The notes: generated by a model not told the origin, from the sequence alone. A DNA stretch of 64,000 nt from Periplaneta americana (GCF_040183065.1 NC_091120.1:73262708-73326707), one strand, 5' to 3'. Numbered from the stretch's first letter, positions 26,692 through 41,522 are shown. Program-made: numbers and translations.

Positions 26692-29600
26692 GTGAGTGGA
26701 TAAATTATTTATAAACGTGAAAATAAATCAGTAGTTATGGAGCAAATACATTTCCTAAAGGTAACAAAATCATCATCTACCTCGAAAAATTACCATTTGG
26801 CATGTCCCATCCTCATTATTGTGATTAGACACTTGCAAAGTTGCCTTGGTAACTCAGTTGGAAGAGCACTCGCTTACGAATAAATACGAAATCATTTCTA
26901 CTTTTCGTTATGATTCCAATTCAAGTTTTCACGCTCTTCAACTAGAGCTAATGTGCTATGTAGGCCTACTACATAGCACTTACAGCATTAGGCACTGGTT
27001 ACGCTGCGTCTGTGGCTCAAGTGCTATTGCGCTGGTCTTCCATCCAGGCTGTCCGGATTCGATCCCCGGCCAGATCATGATGGAATTTGTGGTGGACAAA
27101 ACAAACGTTGCAGAGGGTTTCTCGGGGTACTCCCGTTTCCCTCTATCATTCCATCAACACCCTTCACCTCCCCCTCATTTCATCTCATCTGCAATAGTAA
27201 AAATAGGCTGGGGTGAAGTCTCGGGGTAGTATGAGTTTCCGATGCTGTTATAAGAAGGGCTTGGGGCTCCGGGCCACTGATTATCACGCTACTCGTATGC
27301 GGACGGGATCTGGCTTTATCGGATCTGAGGCAGGATAGCTCATGTGTAAGCGTCAGCTGATCAGGAAGGGCTTGGCGGTCCGGGCTCCTGGAGCTTATGA
27401 GGATACTCGTCCGCGAAACGGGACCTGGTTCTATCAGGGGCTGAGGCAGGATAATAAATCTCTGTGTTGGATTCACGAATGCCACTAACCTAAGCCACCT
27501 GTCGGACTTCGACAATCATCGAATATATAGGTCGTACAATGGGCCAAAGGGTACCTAAGTATACAGCCCTCGTAAAGTCAGTCACTAGTTATAAATACCT
27601 CTTGTTTTGCTTCGGTATATTTACATAGAAACAATTACTTGTTACAGCTGGCGCCAGCGTTTTTGGCGTGTGTCCTAGATATACAGTGCCCAGTTTGTGA
27701 GCATGTTGTTAGTGCAGCTGAGAATGGTACCACTTTCTATACACGTCACATCAGCCATATGCCAAACACAGTTGTCAGACTGACTGCTGCAAATGTAAAA
27801 CACTCGCAGTTAACGTTCCCATTACTTATTTCACACGCCAAAAACGGTGACGCGGACTGTACAAAAGCAAGTATCATTCTCGTAACCTGCTTCAATGACA
27901 ATTAAGTCAGATGTCTCAATTTTTGGTATTAAGAAGAATGCCTTTGTGTGCAGCCCCAGGAAAGATTATTTGGATGCTTAACAATGACATGTACCTAAGT
28001 TTCTTAAATCATAATCAGAGTGCAGGGTGCGAATTAACGGGAGGATGAGTGGGATTCCCCCCCCCCCCCGTTGGAAAGTTATCTCCCTCTCATAAATTCA
28101 TATTAACATCCCTGCCAGGGATAACTTGTATCCCACTCACAAAATATAATTATTGTTTTAATGCAAGTATAGGCACTTTATAAAATACAATATAAAGTAA
28201 GCAAAGAAAATAATACTGATGTATTATCATCACCGGCAAGCTGACAACAATCAATAACATAGGAATTACACGTCTTATCTTAAGTCTGCTCATGGATATA
28301 GACTAATTATTATTATGATCAAGATGCAAGACAAGCAACTCAGTGCGACCAAGCGTTGAGCCATATGAATGAGGATAATAATAATTTTATGCATGGTGTT
28401 CTCTATCTAGGATTGTATCCCCTCCTCATCAGAAATTTTAATTCGCACCCTGATTATAATAGAAGAAAGTGAACTATCAACATTAATATCATTCGCGATA
28501 CTGTAGGAACTAAATCGTTGCGAAATGCGTAAAACGTGTAATAAGAATGTATGACGTGTTTCCTCTGTGATACTTATTTTCTCAGTAACTTCAGAAATTT
28601 CAGTTTTATAAGTAGCGATCACTGTTTTGAAATCCCTCCTTGTAATTCTTGTTTCTTTAGACAGCTTAACTTCTATTTCTAATGTCAGAAGGGCGAACAA
28701 GTGAAGTAATGTTTTATTTAAAAAATACAAACGAATACATTTATCGGGACGCAATACGCTGTGTCCATAAAATCTCGATACTATTTCAAAACATCAATAT
28801 ATGTATTTTTCTGCAACTATATGACATAGTGCAATGCTAACTTTTGCAAAGTTCTCTGTCACTCTGAAGCTTTTTGTATTCACCCTGATGACTCTCAGTA
28901 AGGCAAGGCGATAGTTGGATAACTTCAGTTATCTTTATGCGAAGGGTAGAAATGTTATGTTATTAACTAGTGTTCTATACATATAATCCTTGACTTACCC
29001 CCACAGGGAGAGGTCCAAGGATGATATCAGGAGATAGAGGGGTCCGGGAGATTTGTCCATTACGGTCTATCTCTTTCTCAGAAAGTTGTTAATTCAGAGT
29101 ATCCGAAACATCTGTGCACTAATGTGTAAAATTACTATTGACTGCATCTCTTCTACCTAGGGGACCGGGTTACTGTTCGAGCATGTCAAAGCAAATGACT
29201 CCCATAATGCAATTCTCAAGAAAGGAAAATGGAGTCTATCACCCTATGAGGCCACACCAGACTGTCAGGAATGTGTTCATGAGTTTCGTGTTGCCAAAAC
29301 CCAGTCTCCGAACATTTGCAGTTAACACGTCCTAAAACGCGGTAAGGAACTTCGTCAGGAAACAACGTTTTATACAGATATTCATTGTCTTCAGCATTAA
29401 AAACAGGAGACTGCACAACGCAGAGCTTGAACGACCTATATATTGTAAGCATAAATACGTATTTAATGCATGTGAAATATGACGAATCAACTTGTGAGGG
29501 CTGAGTTGGAATGTGGCTTACATATTTTTTTTCAATAGTTTGGTCGTACACTTCGAGGTAAGTCACAAGCACTATCTTTCTTAAAAAAAACCTTCACCCA

Positions 29601-32600
29601 TCTCAGTTTGGTTTATTAGAGGGATGATTCACGGCGAAAATGTCGTTGAACGGTAGTAGGTGGCTTGGACTCAGCATACTAAAAGTGCCTTCTAGTGCCT
29701 TCTCCTGTCACTATTTATTGTTCAGTTAAATTGTGCGACTTACATTAAAAAAACATCCAAAGTAGTATAATACTAAGCAAAAGACCACACTGCTCTACCT
29801 CGTACGACCGCAACGTAATGACCTGAATTTGTATCGGACTTATAGGTATTCTGAATATTCCGCAAAAAATACTAGTATCGTAGGTAAGCAAATATTTCAC
29901 CATAATCAGGAGCATAGCTGCAAACTGTATTAAGTCCTTCGGTGGACGAAATTGAGTTTGATAGATATAATTTCCTAATCGATCTTTCATGCTGTGAAGT
30001 CTGATCTTCAAATCGTATTTGTAAAAGCATGTAGTGGCTGTTATTTCAAAATATAATCGGTCCTGTAAAGTATCTGGATCAAATCGTATTAATCCCAAGA
30101 TTCATTTTATTGAGTTGGAAAAACACTTTCGAAAAAAATTTGAAATGATGACACCTAAAGACTGCAATAATATTTATAAATCTGTGGGTTGCGTTCACAT
30201 TTTGAATGAAGAGTGGAATGTGAAGAACTACAAAATACTCAGTGAATTATACTAAGAAGATTGATGGTATCATGAAATAAAACGAATTATGTACAAAAGT
30301 CGATCAAAGAAGAAACTGTGACAAGATAAAAAATAGAGATCGCCTATCGAAATTCATAACCATTATTAAAAAGGAAAAGCAATAGGTCTTGTTCCTGAAC
30401 CATCACTAATTGCACCAAACAGCAGAGTGAAGCAAAGAAAACTGATGTGAATGCTCTATCAAGCAAACAGTTTGTAGGCCTACTTAGAAGAGACTTAGAA
30501 TTCAAAACTGTGATAAAAGGCTATAAGGATGATGGTGGTATGGTAGCTTGTGACTGACTACAGCAGTGTTTCCCAAACTTTTTGAAACCCCTTGGAAGAC
30601 ATTTGTTTGCGACTCCCACCTACCATACGAGTACTTACCAATATTTGAAAAATACAAATTCCTGTAAAATTGAAACAACGATAATTTTAGTCAAAACCAG
30701 TGGATATCACCCAACTTCTGATATGCCGGTACCTGCAAGACGAGAAATAGGAATGTGCAGATCTATTTTCCAACTCTCTTTGGCTTCTATGACTAGCCTT
30801 CCTTGCTGATATATTTTTCAAACACTTAAACACTTTGAATGGCAGCTATAAAGACCAAGATGTTAACATAATAACAGCCAGAGATAAAATTGACCGATTT
30901 ATAAGGAATCTTCACTTCTGGTTGACATCGCTTGGAAAAATAAATTTTATTCATTCCAGTGCCTTAGGAAACTCATGGAAAATTTAGCTATGACAAAATA
31001 CTGAGTTTGTTTTTGCGGATATGCAGTTAAGTTTGCATAGTTTTAAATAACAGCTTTTTGAGTAGGCTATTTTCTGGAAGAAACGCAAAACAACTATGGC
31101 AGTAACAGATGGATACTGAAACTGCGAAACTGCTTTTAGGCAGTTGCTTTCAATTGACTGTAATTACAAAAAATATATATATGAAGAAAAGACTAATTGA
31201 AATGTAATTATATGAACTAATGGAATGTTTTTTTTTCAATACTAGATATTTTTTCGATATTTCTGGTCTTGTCTTATGGCAATGGCTTATGTGTAACCCA
31301 CTTCTGAGGTTGGATGCCAGTTGAAACTATAATTTCTTTTTTCGCAGAACGTATGGCAGTTGTGGTTCTAAAGAGTGCAAGAATACCTCGAGCTTGCAAA
31401 GTAAGATACTACATTTTTTACAGTATTTATAAATTCGTGTTTATGTAAAGTAAGTTTCTAGTCTTTGATTGTCATCAAAACAAAAGCGAGAAATTGAAAA
31501 CTATAACAGCTTGTAATTATAGAGTTTAGATTTGAGAAACTACGAGTACTTCCTTAAAAACAGGCACATTTATCGCATTTTATTATTTTTTACTATATAA
31601 CAACTGAAACATTTTTTATTTTTATGTCCAATGTTGTTTATGTTTCTAAATGCAACATAAATTTATGTTCCCCACTTTGGGAATCACTGGGCTAGAGAAA
31701 AAGGGTAGAATAGAATTTGAAGTAGGTTGAGATTTCCATGACAGCAGAACATATTGTATGACAAGATTTTAAAATTGTAAGTTGTCATTTAGTAATGGAG
31801 TTGGAATTTACGGGAAAAGGGCTACTATGGCCCAGCACTGCGACCTGTTACAAACTATTGCGCTAACCATCAACCTAGGCACATTCCAAAACCTATACCG
31901 GCTGACTACACTAAGGTTCGCTGTGTATCCAGGTTTCGAGCAAGCAATTTCCCTCGTCTCTAGGCCAGCCCCCTCCGTGCGTCGGCAGCCGGCGATCGGG
32001 GAATGCTATGTAATGATGACGAAATGGAGAAAATAATGGTGACGGAATAATGTAGATGCCTAATATGGGGAAAAACGGGAGAACTTCAAGAAAAACCCCA
32101 ACTGCAACATTGTCCGCCACAAGTGTCACTGTGGACTTTCAATGAAAAGTAGAGATCTAACCACTCAGCCACCGCAGGGACGTTATTTGTTATTAATATG
32201 TAATAAGTTTTACAATTTAATGATGATAATAATGATCCGTTATTTTATGTACTATTTGTTGTATTATAGGTTCCTGATAATGCAAATATTTATCATGTTG
32301 GATCAAAACGTATTACGTCCAGACATTACCTTTAATTTCGTTGAACATAAATAAGAAATGATTTCATTTTTATAAGTTCATAAAAATACAGCTGAAGCAT
32401 TATAACATCAAATTTGTCTTTTTTTTTTTTAATTGTTCGATTCATTTTTACAAGTTCATAAAAATACATCTAAAGCATTATAACATCAAATTTGTCTTAC
32501 TTTTTTTTTAATTGTTCGGTCTACGAGTAATTCAATTTTTCGTCATTCCTATAAAATATTGTTTCTTGGACATAATACGATTTGAAACGATGCTCTTCGT

Positions 32601-35195
32601 GTTCTCTTAAGTATTGTGTGCAGCTTTGTATTGTTTCTAACCATATATAACTTATCTGTAAAATAGAATTTTTAAAGCGATTTTGTTTTTACAGCTGTCG
32701 TGGCTGAACGAGACTTCAGGGGTGTGGATTACAAATATTTAGTGAAAAAGGTTAAACAAATAATAAGAAATGTAACGTATAATCAACTGTCACATGCCGA
32801 ACTGAGCTTCTCCTTTTTTACCATCGACGACATACATCTGGACAAAGGTGAGTTTTAAATACGATATGTTTCCTGTCGGTCTTATGTGAAGGAAATTGTT
32901 TTAAATTTTTCATTAGCTGATTAATTGAATATTAAATTGCATCTATTAAGTACTAGTCTACTCTCTTTTAACATTTCTTTGAATATACAGTAGAGCATCG
33001 ATTATCCCAATACCGATCAACCGAAACATCGGTTAACCGAAAGCGTTCCAGCCGGCAAATTATAATTTGCGCGCGAGTCATGTAGAAGTTTCGCTAGCGC
33101 TGTTTGCGAGATTTAGTCGCAAAAGAACGAGTCTCAACTCTGCAGCAAACAAAATATTTTTGGACTACTTTTCCTAAACTGTAGGCCACTTTGAACGTGT
33201 CAAACTAGGCTAGTCAGTTCTCTGTGTTATTTGTAAAATATGTATGTACAGGTTTGTGTTTAGTATCAGTGTTTCTTTGTTTCATACTGCTCCTATGACA
33301 CCGGTACAATTTTTTTTAGTAAATGATCGATTATCCAAAAAATCAGTTATTCAAACACCCCCAGTCCCCAATTGTTTCGGATAATCGATGCTCTATTGTA
33401 TCTTCTTCTGTGGCTTTACTGTCCTTGAAGTTTGACCTTAGCCTCTTTTGCGCTTGTCAACAGCAAGATTTTTTTTTTACAGAGGTGGAGGTGTTAACCC
33501 CACGTTCCAACAGCTGCTTTCGGATTGGTTCCCAAAGCTGCATGAATGACGTCGTGTTTTTTCCCTTGTATCTTTTTTTAAGTAGATTATTTTACAACGC
33601 TGTATCAACATCTTAGGTTATTTAGCGTCTAAATGAGATGAAGGTGATAATGTTGGTGAAATGAGTTCGGAGTCTAGCACATATTCCTCATATTGGGTTG
33701 AGGGAAAACCCCGGAGAAAACCTCAACCAGGTAATTTGTCCCGACCGGGATTCGAACCCGGGCCACCTGGTTTCGCGACCAGACGAGCTAACCTATACTC
33801 CACAGGTGTGGTCTCCCCTATCAATATTTACATCAGGTTCCAGTTGATTCCTCTGCTTGTAGAAGGTCGGCGAGAGGGTAATGTTTGATTACTCCTTCCT
33901 GTAGAGAACCTTCACTTTTTATCAGGTTTTCATAGTGCATGGGTTATTAGTGTCATTACATTTCCCTGTTTTTTTCTTCCTGCCGAGCAAAATGGTCGTA
34001 ATATACACAATGGCTCTTCAAGTACTAATAAAAATAACACAAATTCCGATTTTGTTTTCGCTTATTTTGAGAAGAGCAATTTACTCAGCAGTTCTCTCAG
34101 TTTGGCCAGAAAGTGTGCTGAAATGTTGCAGGTTCCATTTGAATCAGTGTTGGTGGAGGAAAATAAATAACAATGGCTTATCAAATGAATTTAAAAATAA
34201 GGAATCTGAGATAGGGAGACTTTTAAAATGCATATTTGGTTTACCCTTTCTTCCATTGGGCGCATAAGCCCATGAATGGAAAGCTGGACGAGTTTTTTGA
34301 TTACCTACTGAATACCTTCATCGAAGAAAATTGTGAGTTTCCACTAGTAATGTGGGCGAAATTTAGTTCAAATATGGAACCCACTACAAACTGTTGCGAA
34401 GCGTTTCACATTAAGTTGAATTTGGAATTCTATTGATTTCATCAGAACATTTTTCATGTCATTGAGGTTCTAAAATTCAATGTAGCACTTACGTAAAATT
34501 TCGAAGCAGCGAAAAGACCAAGAATAGAAAAAAAGAGAAAGATCCGTATATTGAACAATAAATAAATTACCATAGCGAAGCACTTAGACGTTTTGAATAT
34601 TCAAAATCGATAAATATGTCCCATAGGACTTATTGCAGGAACAACGACGGTATACAATTTCTCTCTTAAATAGAAACATAAGATGTTTTTTAATTATTTT
34701 TAATTGGTACAGTTTTTATATATAAGTATACTTATGCGGTATTCAGAGGTATAGCGTTTTATTTAAATAGTTACAACGTCGTGAAAATAATTTCACACTG
34801 TCAGCTAGTAACGTGTACAATGTAAATTGCGGTGTTATTTTAAACATGATATAATGTTTGATATGTTATTTATACTGTATGTATAATTTACTTAAGAAAA
34901 ACTATTCTTTGCAAAGGTTTTCAAAATTTTTTTAGTTAATTCATTATATTGTTATGTAGTATAAACTTTTATCTTCCATAGTAATATATTTTCAGTTTTA
35001 TTTGCTTTACTTTCAATACTGTTGCAGATACTACAGCGTTAATGAGTATAATGTCTTGTTACAATACATGGAAACTATTCAGACGATTTCAGCATGATAA
35101 CTTATTGCATCTAGCTATTACAGGTAAATACTTTGTTTATGTAAAGCTATTGTGAGAGCTTATGACATACATACATACATACATACATACATACA

Positions 35196-35227
<32 letters not shown>

Positions 35228-38200
35228 CATTACGTACATACGAACTGTACATACATACATACAGATGCAGACCAGCATGATACTTTACTTATAAGTTACT
35301 TTGTATAAGGATAAAGTATTTAAGTGAGATTGATGGGTTCTTTATCGGTTTCATTAATTTATTTTGAAAGTTTTATACGATATAACGTGTAAAATTGAAG
35401 ACCTTCCCGAAAAAAAGTATATAACATCAGATTCTTAAAATATGTGATGTAGGTAAAAAATTAATTTTGAAGAATATATTTATAACAATAAATTATTACG
35501 TTCAATGGCTGGGTAAACTTGAATCCTTGTTTAGTCAAATGGCTGTGATAGTAAATATAGGCGTAATGAAATATGCACTTGAAATTATTTTCCTTCCTCC
35601 TGAAACATGAATTACAGTTTTGTTGGTTAGGATGTCTTCAATTATAAATTTGATATATTATCTTCAGAGGCGGATTGCCCGCGCCTAAGCAGCAGAGAAG
35701 GCATAACAGTACCGCTCGTGGCCAAGAACCGTGTGACCTCTCAGTTGGTTTTGGATGTGAAAATGTCAATTCTGGCATCTTGGACAACATCCATTCTTTT
35801 GTATGACGATTCCATTGGTAAGTCAGGGAACTTGAAACAAACGAATGTGTTTAAATATGAAGAGTCCAGTGCAGGAATGATGGATGTCATTTGGAATACA
35901 TTTTGCAGGAGAAGCAATTGAAAGTTTGAAATGCTTAGCGCTCAAAGCCTAACTGTGATTTTCCGATCATTACTGCACAATGACTATCAGTGTTAATGCC
36001 ATATAACTCTGTATGTACATTCTATATGTCTTAAGCTATGCATTGACAGTCTTGGTTCATTTTCGACAAGAAAGTGACATCCATCATTCTTGCAGTGGAC
36101 TCTTCATATGTAATGTCATCTTTCAGGTACTGAATCATTTCGACCATTCTCATCTTCACACTTAAGATAATTTTAAACAAACAGTAGATGACTAGACAGT
36201 CGTAAGAAGTGGGACTTCCTGTTTATGTGGTCAGCATGTGTTTCATCTCACATTTCTTTTACCTGTGACGAAAAAGTGGTTTTGGTTATGCCGTTTGCTT
36301 ATCTGTCCGTCTGTGTATTATGATTTTTCTGAATTACTGAACGAATTTGATTAATATCCAGTAAATAGACTACAAGACAATTAATCCGAGAACGATGTAT
36401 AGGCCTAATAAATACTATAATTTTCTTAAAAAGTAATAACTTAGGTCTTTATTTGAAATAAAAAATCAATTGCAGTCCTCTTAAAAAATTTCTTTGTGTA
36501 AAATACGTAATTTATGTCTTAAATATAAAACATGTAATACATTAAATAAGTGTTAAATTGTTATTCGAATTCCCAGGCTACCAGCGTGCGGTAGTTCGAG
36601 CCCTTCATATTAAGTCATATCTTCCATCTATTCTTTGAGGCAATAGGCTGACACCACACAGTGTTTTTTGCGTGTTGCTTAGCTACTCGACGCGCCGACA
36701 CAGAACCCAGAGTTTACGTCATCAATGATGCTGACGATTTTCATCATATGCGTTTTGTCATTTTTATGTTTCCCACGGTTCCCACCTGCATATTTTGTTT
36801 TTATATTTTTCGCCGAACTTCTTATATCATTGTGGTAGTGGAGAGTGTCTTTGTTCGTATTACCGACTTCGTTTATTTTCCTTTATCCGCTGATTGAAGT
36901 AGTCGTCCTGTTCACAGAGGCCAATATTAAAAGATAAAGCATAAAATCTGTTGTTCTTTTGAGAGCCCTCTATGGACTTTTACTACACTGTTTCAGATTG
37001 ATCGTGATCATACTATGACCTAATTGTCTAGTCTTATAATTCATATTAGGCCTACATATACAGAATGTTAAGAAAAAAGAGTATAATACTTTTAGATGAG
37101 GTATTATTCATGAAAACAAGAAAAAATGTACTGTATAATACAGATGGACCCTAAAATTAATATATTTGAAGGAACAAGGACTGTGACGTTGGTATTGTTT
37201 TTTTAGTAGGTTATTTTAAGCCGCTTTATCAACATCTTAGCTTATTTAGCGTTTGAATGAGATGAAGGTGATAATGCCGGTGAAATGAGTCCGGGGTCCA
37301 ACACCGAAAATTACCAGCATTTGCTCATATTGGGTTGAGGGAAAACCCCGGAAAAACCTCAACCAGGTAAGTTGCCCCGAGCGGGAATCGAACGCGGGAC
37401 ATCTGGTTTCGCGGCCAGACGCACTAAACTTGACTCCACAGGTGTGGACGCGTTGGTTTTGTAAGAAGAACATGTCTTTTAATGTTAGTTCTTTTCTCGT
37501 TTCTGTTCGAATAAGTCACATCTGCCTGTTTACCAGTGTTGCCAAAACTGTAGAATTCCACAAAAGTGTGGAATTTTTATTGCTGTGTGGATTTTGTGTT
37601 GAATTCTCACAGCTACACCCACTAAATTTTTTAGTTAATTAAAAATAAATGTGCATATGAAAATACCGGTACATTTGACTCTAAAGTAGCCGTGGGTGAA
37701 TTATCTAAACCGCGCTTAGTCTGTAGGGGTAGCTTGGATTTTGTCATTATGTTTGAAGGTTTTTGACGCTTTCTTTATAGACTTTCGCCGGTCTTTCAAA
37801 GTTTTGAGTGCACAAGGAAATAATGGGCAGTTCTGAGTGACAAGGAAATACTGGGCACCGTTCATGGACTCGAACAGCTGCCTGACAATGAACTTGAGGG
37901 GAGTGGTGTCAGTTTCATCGCAATTGGGGTTTTTCTCGGGGTTCTCCCGTTTTCCCCCGTATTACGCATCTTCATCATCCCGTCACCGTTTCTCCATTTC
38001 GTTATCATTCCATAGAATTCTGTGATCGCCTGCTGGCGACGCACGGATTTGCTGGTCTAGGGACGAGGGGGGTTGCCTGCTCGAAACCTGGGTACACAGT
38101 GAACCTTAGTGTAGTCAGCCGATGTGGGTCTGGGAATGCGCCTAGGTGGAGGGTTAGCGCGATAGATTGTTACAGGTCGTGGTGCTCGGCCATAATACCC

Positions 38201-41200
38201 CTCTCCCGTAAATTCCATTCCAATGCCGAGACAGACAGGAAGGAATATTGCTTGGGAGAGGAGGGGGTTTGTTATTTACTAGAGTTCGGGCATATAATAT
38301 AAGAGACTCGCCACATAAATTTAGTTTTGCGAGATACAGTATATAATGGACACATTTGTAATTTAAGAAGTTAAGATTGTCGGAGACTCGAACCTCGTTT
38401 TGTACTGTAAATTCATGCCATAACGATCTACGGCTCTACATTCTTGAAACTGCTAGTACAAGATCGACATAATGCTTGGTTTTCTTGTTCATATTCGCTT
38501 CGATTGATTTTTTATTTATCGGTTGTATTATTTCTCTCTTCAGAGGCCCTGATGTATTTAAAATCAACCCTCCATTCCATTTTATAACATATTTCAGACT
38601 CTTAAACAAACTATAACAAATTTAAATGGTTAATTATGCGTTCTCTAGTGAACGGCAGCTTTGACGAGACGAGCATATACATTATTAACTATCTGGAATT
38701 TATAAATAATTGTCGGCGAAGTATACTGTACAGATACGGAATTAAAATTTGCAGCGAATCTTGATAGTTCACCTGCATGTAGGCAACAGTTTCACACGAC
38801 TGTCCACAAGTAGCATATATACAGGGGCTCTTGTTTACTGCACATACGCAGTGTGTTGTAAGCGAAAGTTACACAGTAAGGGAGCTCCAAATTTTATTTC
38901 AGTATCTGTACATTTGTGCAAAATTAATTCCGTATATATGCCTACTACTTAAATCTTACAATTTACAAATGAAGTCATTGTCTAATTTTGGGGTTATAGA
39001 GAACATTTTGTGTATGATCAAGAAAACGAAAGCTCGTCTTCTTATCTGGGTGCATGTTAATTAAATTGTACTGAATTGTCGTGACACTACTTTCTGTTTC
39101 AGATGTGGAAGTAATGAAAGGAATTATAATGGGCCTCTCTTCCATTATTCCCGGACGAGAAGATAGCACTGCAACCATCTCGGTATATAAGGTGAATAAC
39201 TCTCGGATAGAGTGGGAAAGGTAAATGAAGACAAAGAACTATACTTCTACCATACTTCACGCACATTTGTGTTTTTTTTTTTTGTATTTGTTATTAATTT
39301 CCATGGTTGCCAGTTATGTTTAGCTAACAAAAATAGGACACACTTGTGGCCACCGAATTTTATGATTCTGTTTTGGATGTAAGTATAAGTTAATGTTGTA
39401 AAACGAAATACAGTAATTCAGCCAGATACGTCCCTGTGATGGTTGCGTGGTTTAGATCATCAGCCTGTTACGTTGGCGGTTAAGGTTTGAGTCTCGGTCA
39501 GGGCTGGAATTTTTCATTAAAAATTCATGATGACAATAATTGTGATGTACAAGGTTGCAATTCATCAGCATTTCTCCGATCACGGTTAAGACTTGCGGTG
39601 GAGACTGACACAAGGGACATGTGGAGTTTCCTGCTATACGCATCGGATCTCAGCACATCTGCCGGTGTGGGTGAAAAAGAGCCTAGCTGAGAGTTAATAG
39701 CACAATGCATCAATGGTTGCAGTGCTGGTCATAGTGATTCCTCCTAAAAAAAAAGCAACTACTAATTCTACCGAGAATGAAACATAGTGATGCATAGTAC
39801 AGTATGGTGATTTAGTAACTACTGTAAATAGAACTACTGCTTTCATATATTAATGTTACAGGAAGGAATTATATTGTTTTGTTTCAATATGCGGAATATA
39901 TAGTAGATTCAATGTAACAAGGAATGATATGAATGAAAATCAATAATACAATTACTTTCAGGAGGAGATCCGTTACGAAAGTTTTGGAAGATTTGCCGGT
40001 GAATCGACTGGGCTCTAATTTTGTAGTTTCCGTATCTCACGAGTTAATAGGCGTTGTCATGGAAGTGGTAAGTATTGAATGGTCTACCAAACCATATTGG
40101 AATTGAAGTGTACATTCATTTTCATTTACAGGAAAATAAGCATTAGCATGGAAAGTATAACATTTTTCCATTACATTTTTAAAGTATACTTAACGAATGA
40201 TACATTTCATAAAAATGCATCTTGTCTTCATGCTGATTAACTACTGTGTATTCGGGAGAACTGTGACCACTTGTGGCTTCGTAATATGAGAATCAATATT
40301 AGATACTGTAAATTTGGCCAATACTATACGACTTGTTTCTTTTTATTGCCTGCCTGTTCTTTCTATTGTAGAAAAGTGGATTATAGGACTGGTAAGATAT
40401 TAAGCTTGTTTGCATGCATGATTGTCCGCGTTTAAGTTGCTATATGTACAGTAGTGGCGAAAAAACCGGATCGACCCTTGTAGCTGATTTCAGAGCCTTG
40501 TTCACTCCAGACCACGATAGATTAGTAACTAAGACTTTCGTGGTTCGAATCCTGCCTGGGAAGGAAACTTTTTTTTGTTCCTTATTCATATTATTCCCAA
40601 TACTTTTCGATTGCTGGTAAAATTCATGTTCTGGGAATAATAAGTTAATTAAGTAGTAAAACATCGCTGCAATCGAAAAGTATTGGGAATAAATTTGAAT
40701 AAGAAACAAAAAAAAAAAAGTTTCCTTCCCAGGCAGGATTCGAACCACGGAAGTCTTAGTTACCAATCTATCGTGCTCTGAGTGAAGAAGGCTATAAAAT
40801 CAGCTACAAGGTTCGGTCCGGTTTTTTTTTTTTGCCACTACTGTACGTCTTAATCTGTTATTGCGCGCATATTTTATCCATTTTAGAAACAAAAAAAAAA
40901 GCTTTCTGCTATCAACACCAGTCTTACCATCCTTTTTCAGCTAATAAATAAAAATAAAGATGTACAAAACTAAATAAGTCGAGGATTATAACTAAATTGT
41001 ATTTTTTTTATTAACAGTGCAAGAGAGTGGGACTTTCAGAACCAGTAAATCAGTGGTTCTATCTGGTTCCCGATGCAAATTCTATTAACAGCAATATGTC
41101 TGCTTATATATCTCTGCTAAATGAGGGAGAGAACATAGCATTTGCTCAGAATACCACCACCAACAGCAGTAAATGTAAGGTAAATGGAAGGAGGGATGAA

Positions 41201-41488
41201 ACTTGTGTTTTAAATTTAATGTGTTTTGCGAATAGAGTAACAATATTTCGTTTTAATTTTGCATGAAACGAGAAAAAATGTTGTTGTATACCTATAATTT
41301 GTAAGATTAAAAATGAAGTAAATAACATACTTAACATATCACATAGAACGTCTTTGGAATTCAAATGAATGGCAAAATGTATCATATGACCAATAGTCAA
41401 AAGGAGATTTCTTAGTTGGATATTCTGCGATGGCGGATTCGAATCAGAAAAATCCCTAGTTATACTTGCGAAGGAGAAAGTCGCAGAT

Positions 41489-41522
<34 letters not shown>

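Larger units (their letters stand above)
26692..32694. other. Ir93a first intron, about 6 kb, repeat-rich
   Basis: It contains a SINE with an internal duplication (27008-27562), a 430-bp MITE (28023-28452), a transposase fragment (29205-29480), an hAT derivative (30564-31689) and another SINE (31790-32190). The stretches 27563-28022, 28453-29204 and 29481-30563 show nothing recognisable. A 73-codon ORF at 30034-30255 is unexplained. Confidence 0.6.

Noticed and set aside
27639-27905. 88-codon ORF with CPVCEHVV, zinc-finger-like
   Set aside because: Only one CxxC pair, in an intron of Ir93a with no neighbouring exon features.
29745-30255. 117-codon minus ORF and 73-codon plus ORF that overlap
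   Set aside because: Neither has a recognisable domain; the plus-strand peptide looks vaguely transposon-like but could not be supported.
35165-35262. Regular short repeat array that could suggest a CRISPR
   Set aside because: It is a plain ACAT microsatellite with no spacers, in an insect genome.
40414-40766. Overlapping ORFs on both strands with a shared peptide
   Set aside because: The identity is a by-product of the foldback symmetry, not of coding.
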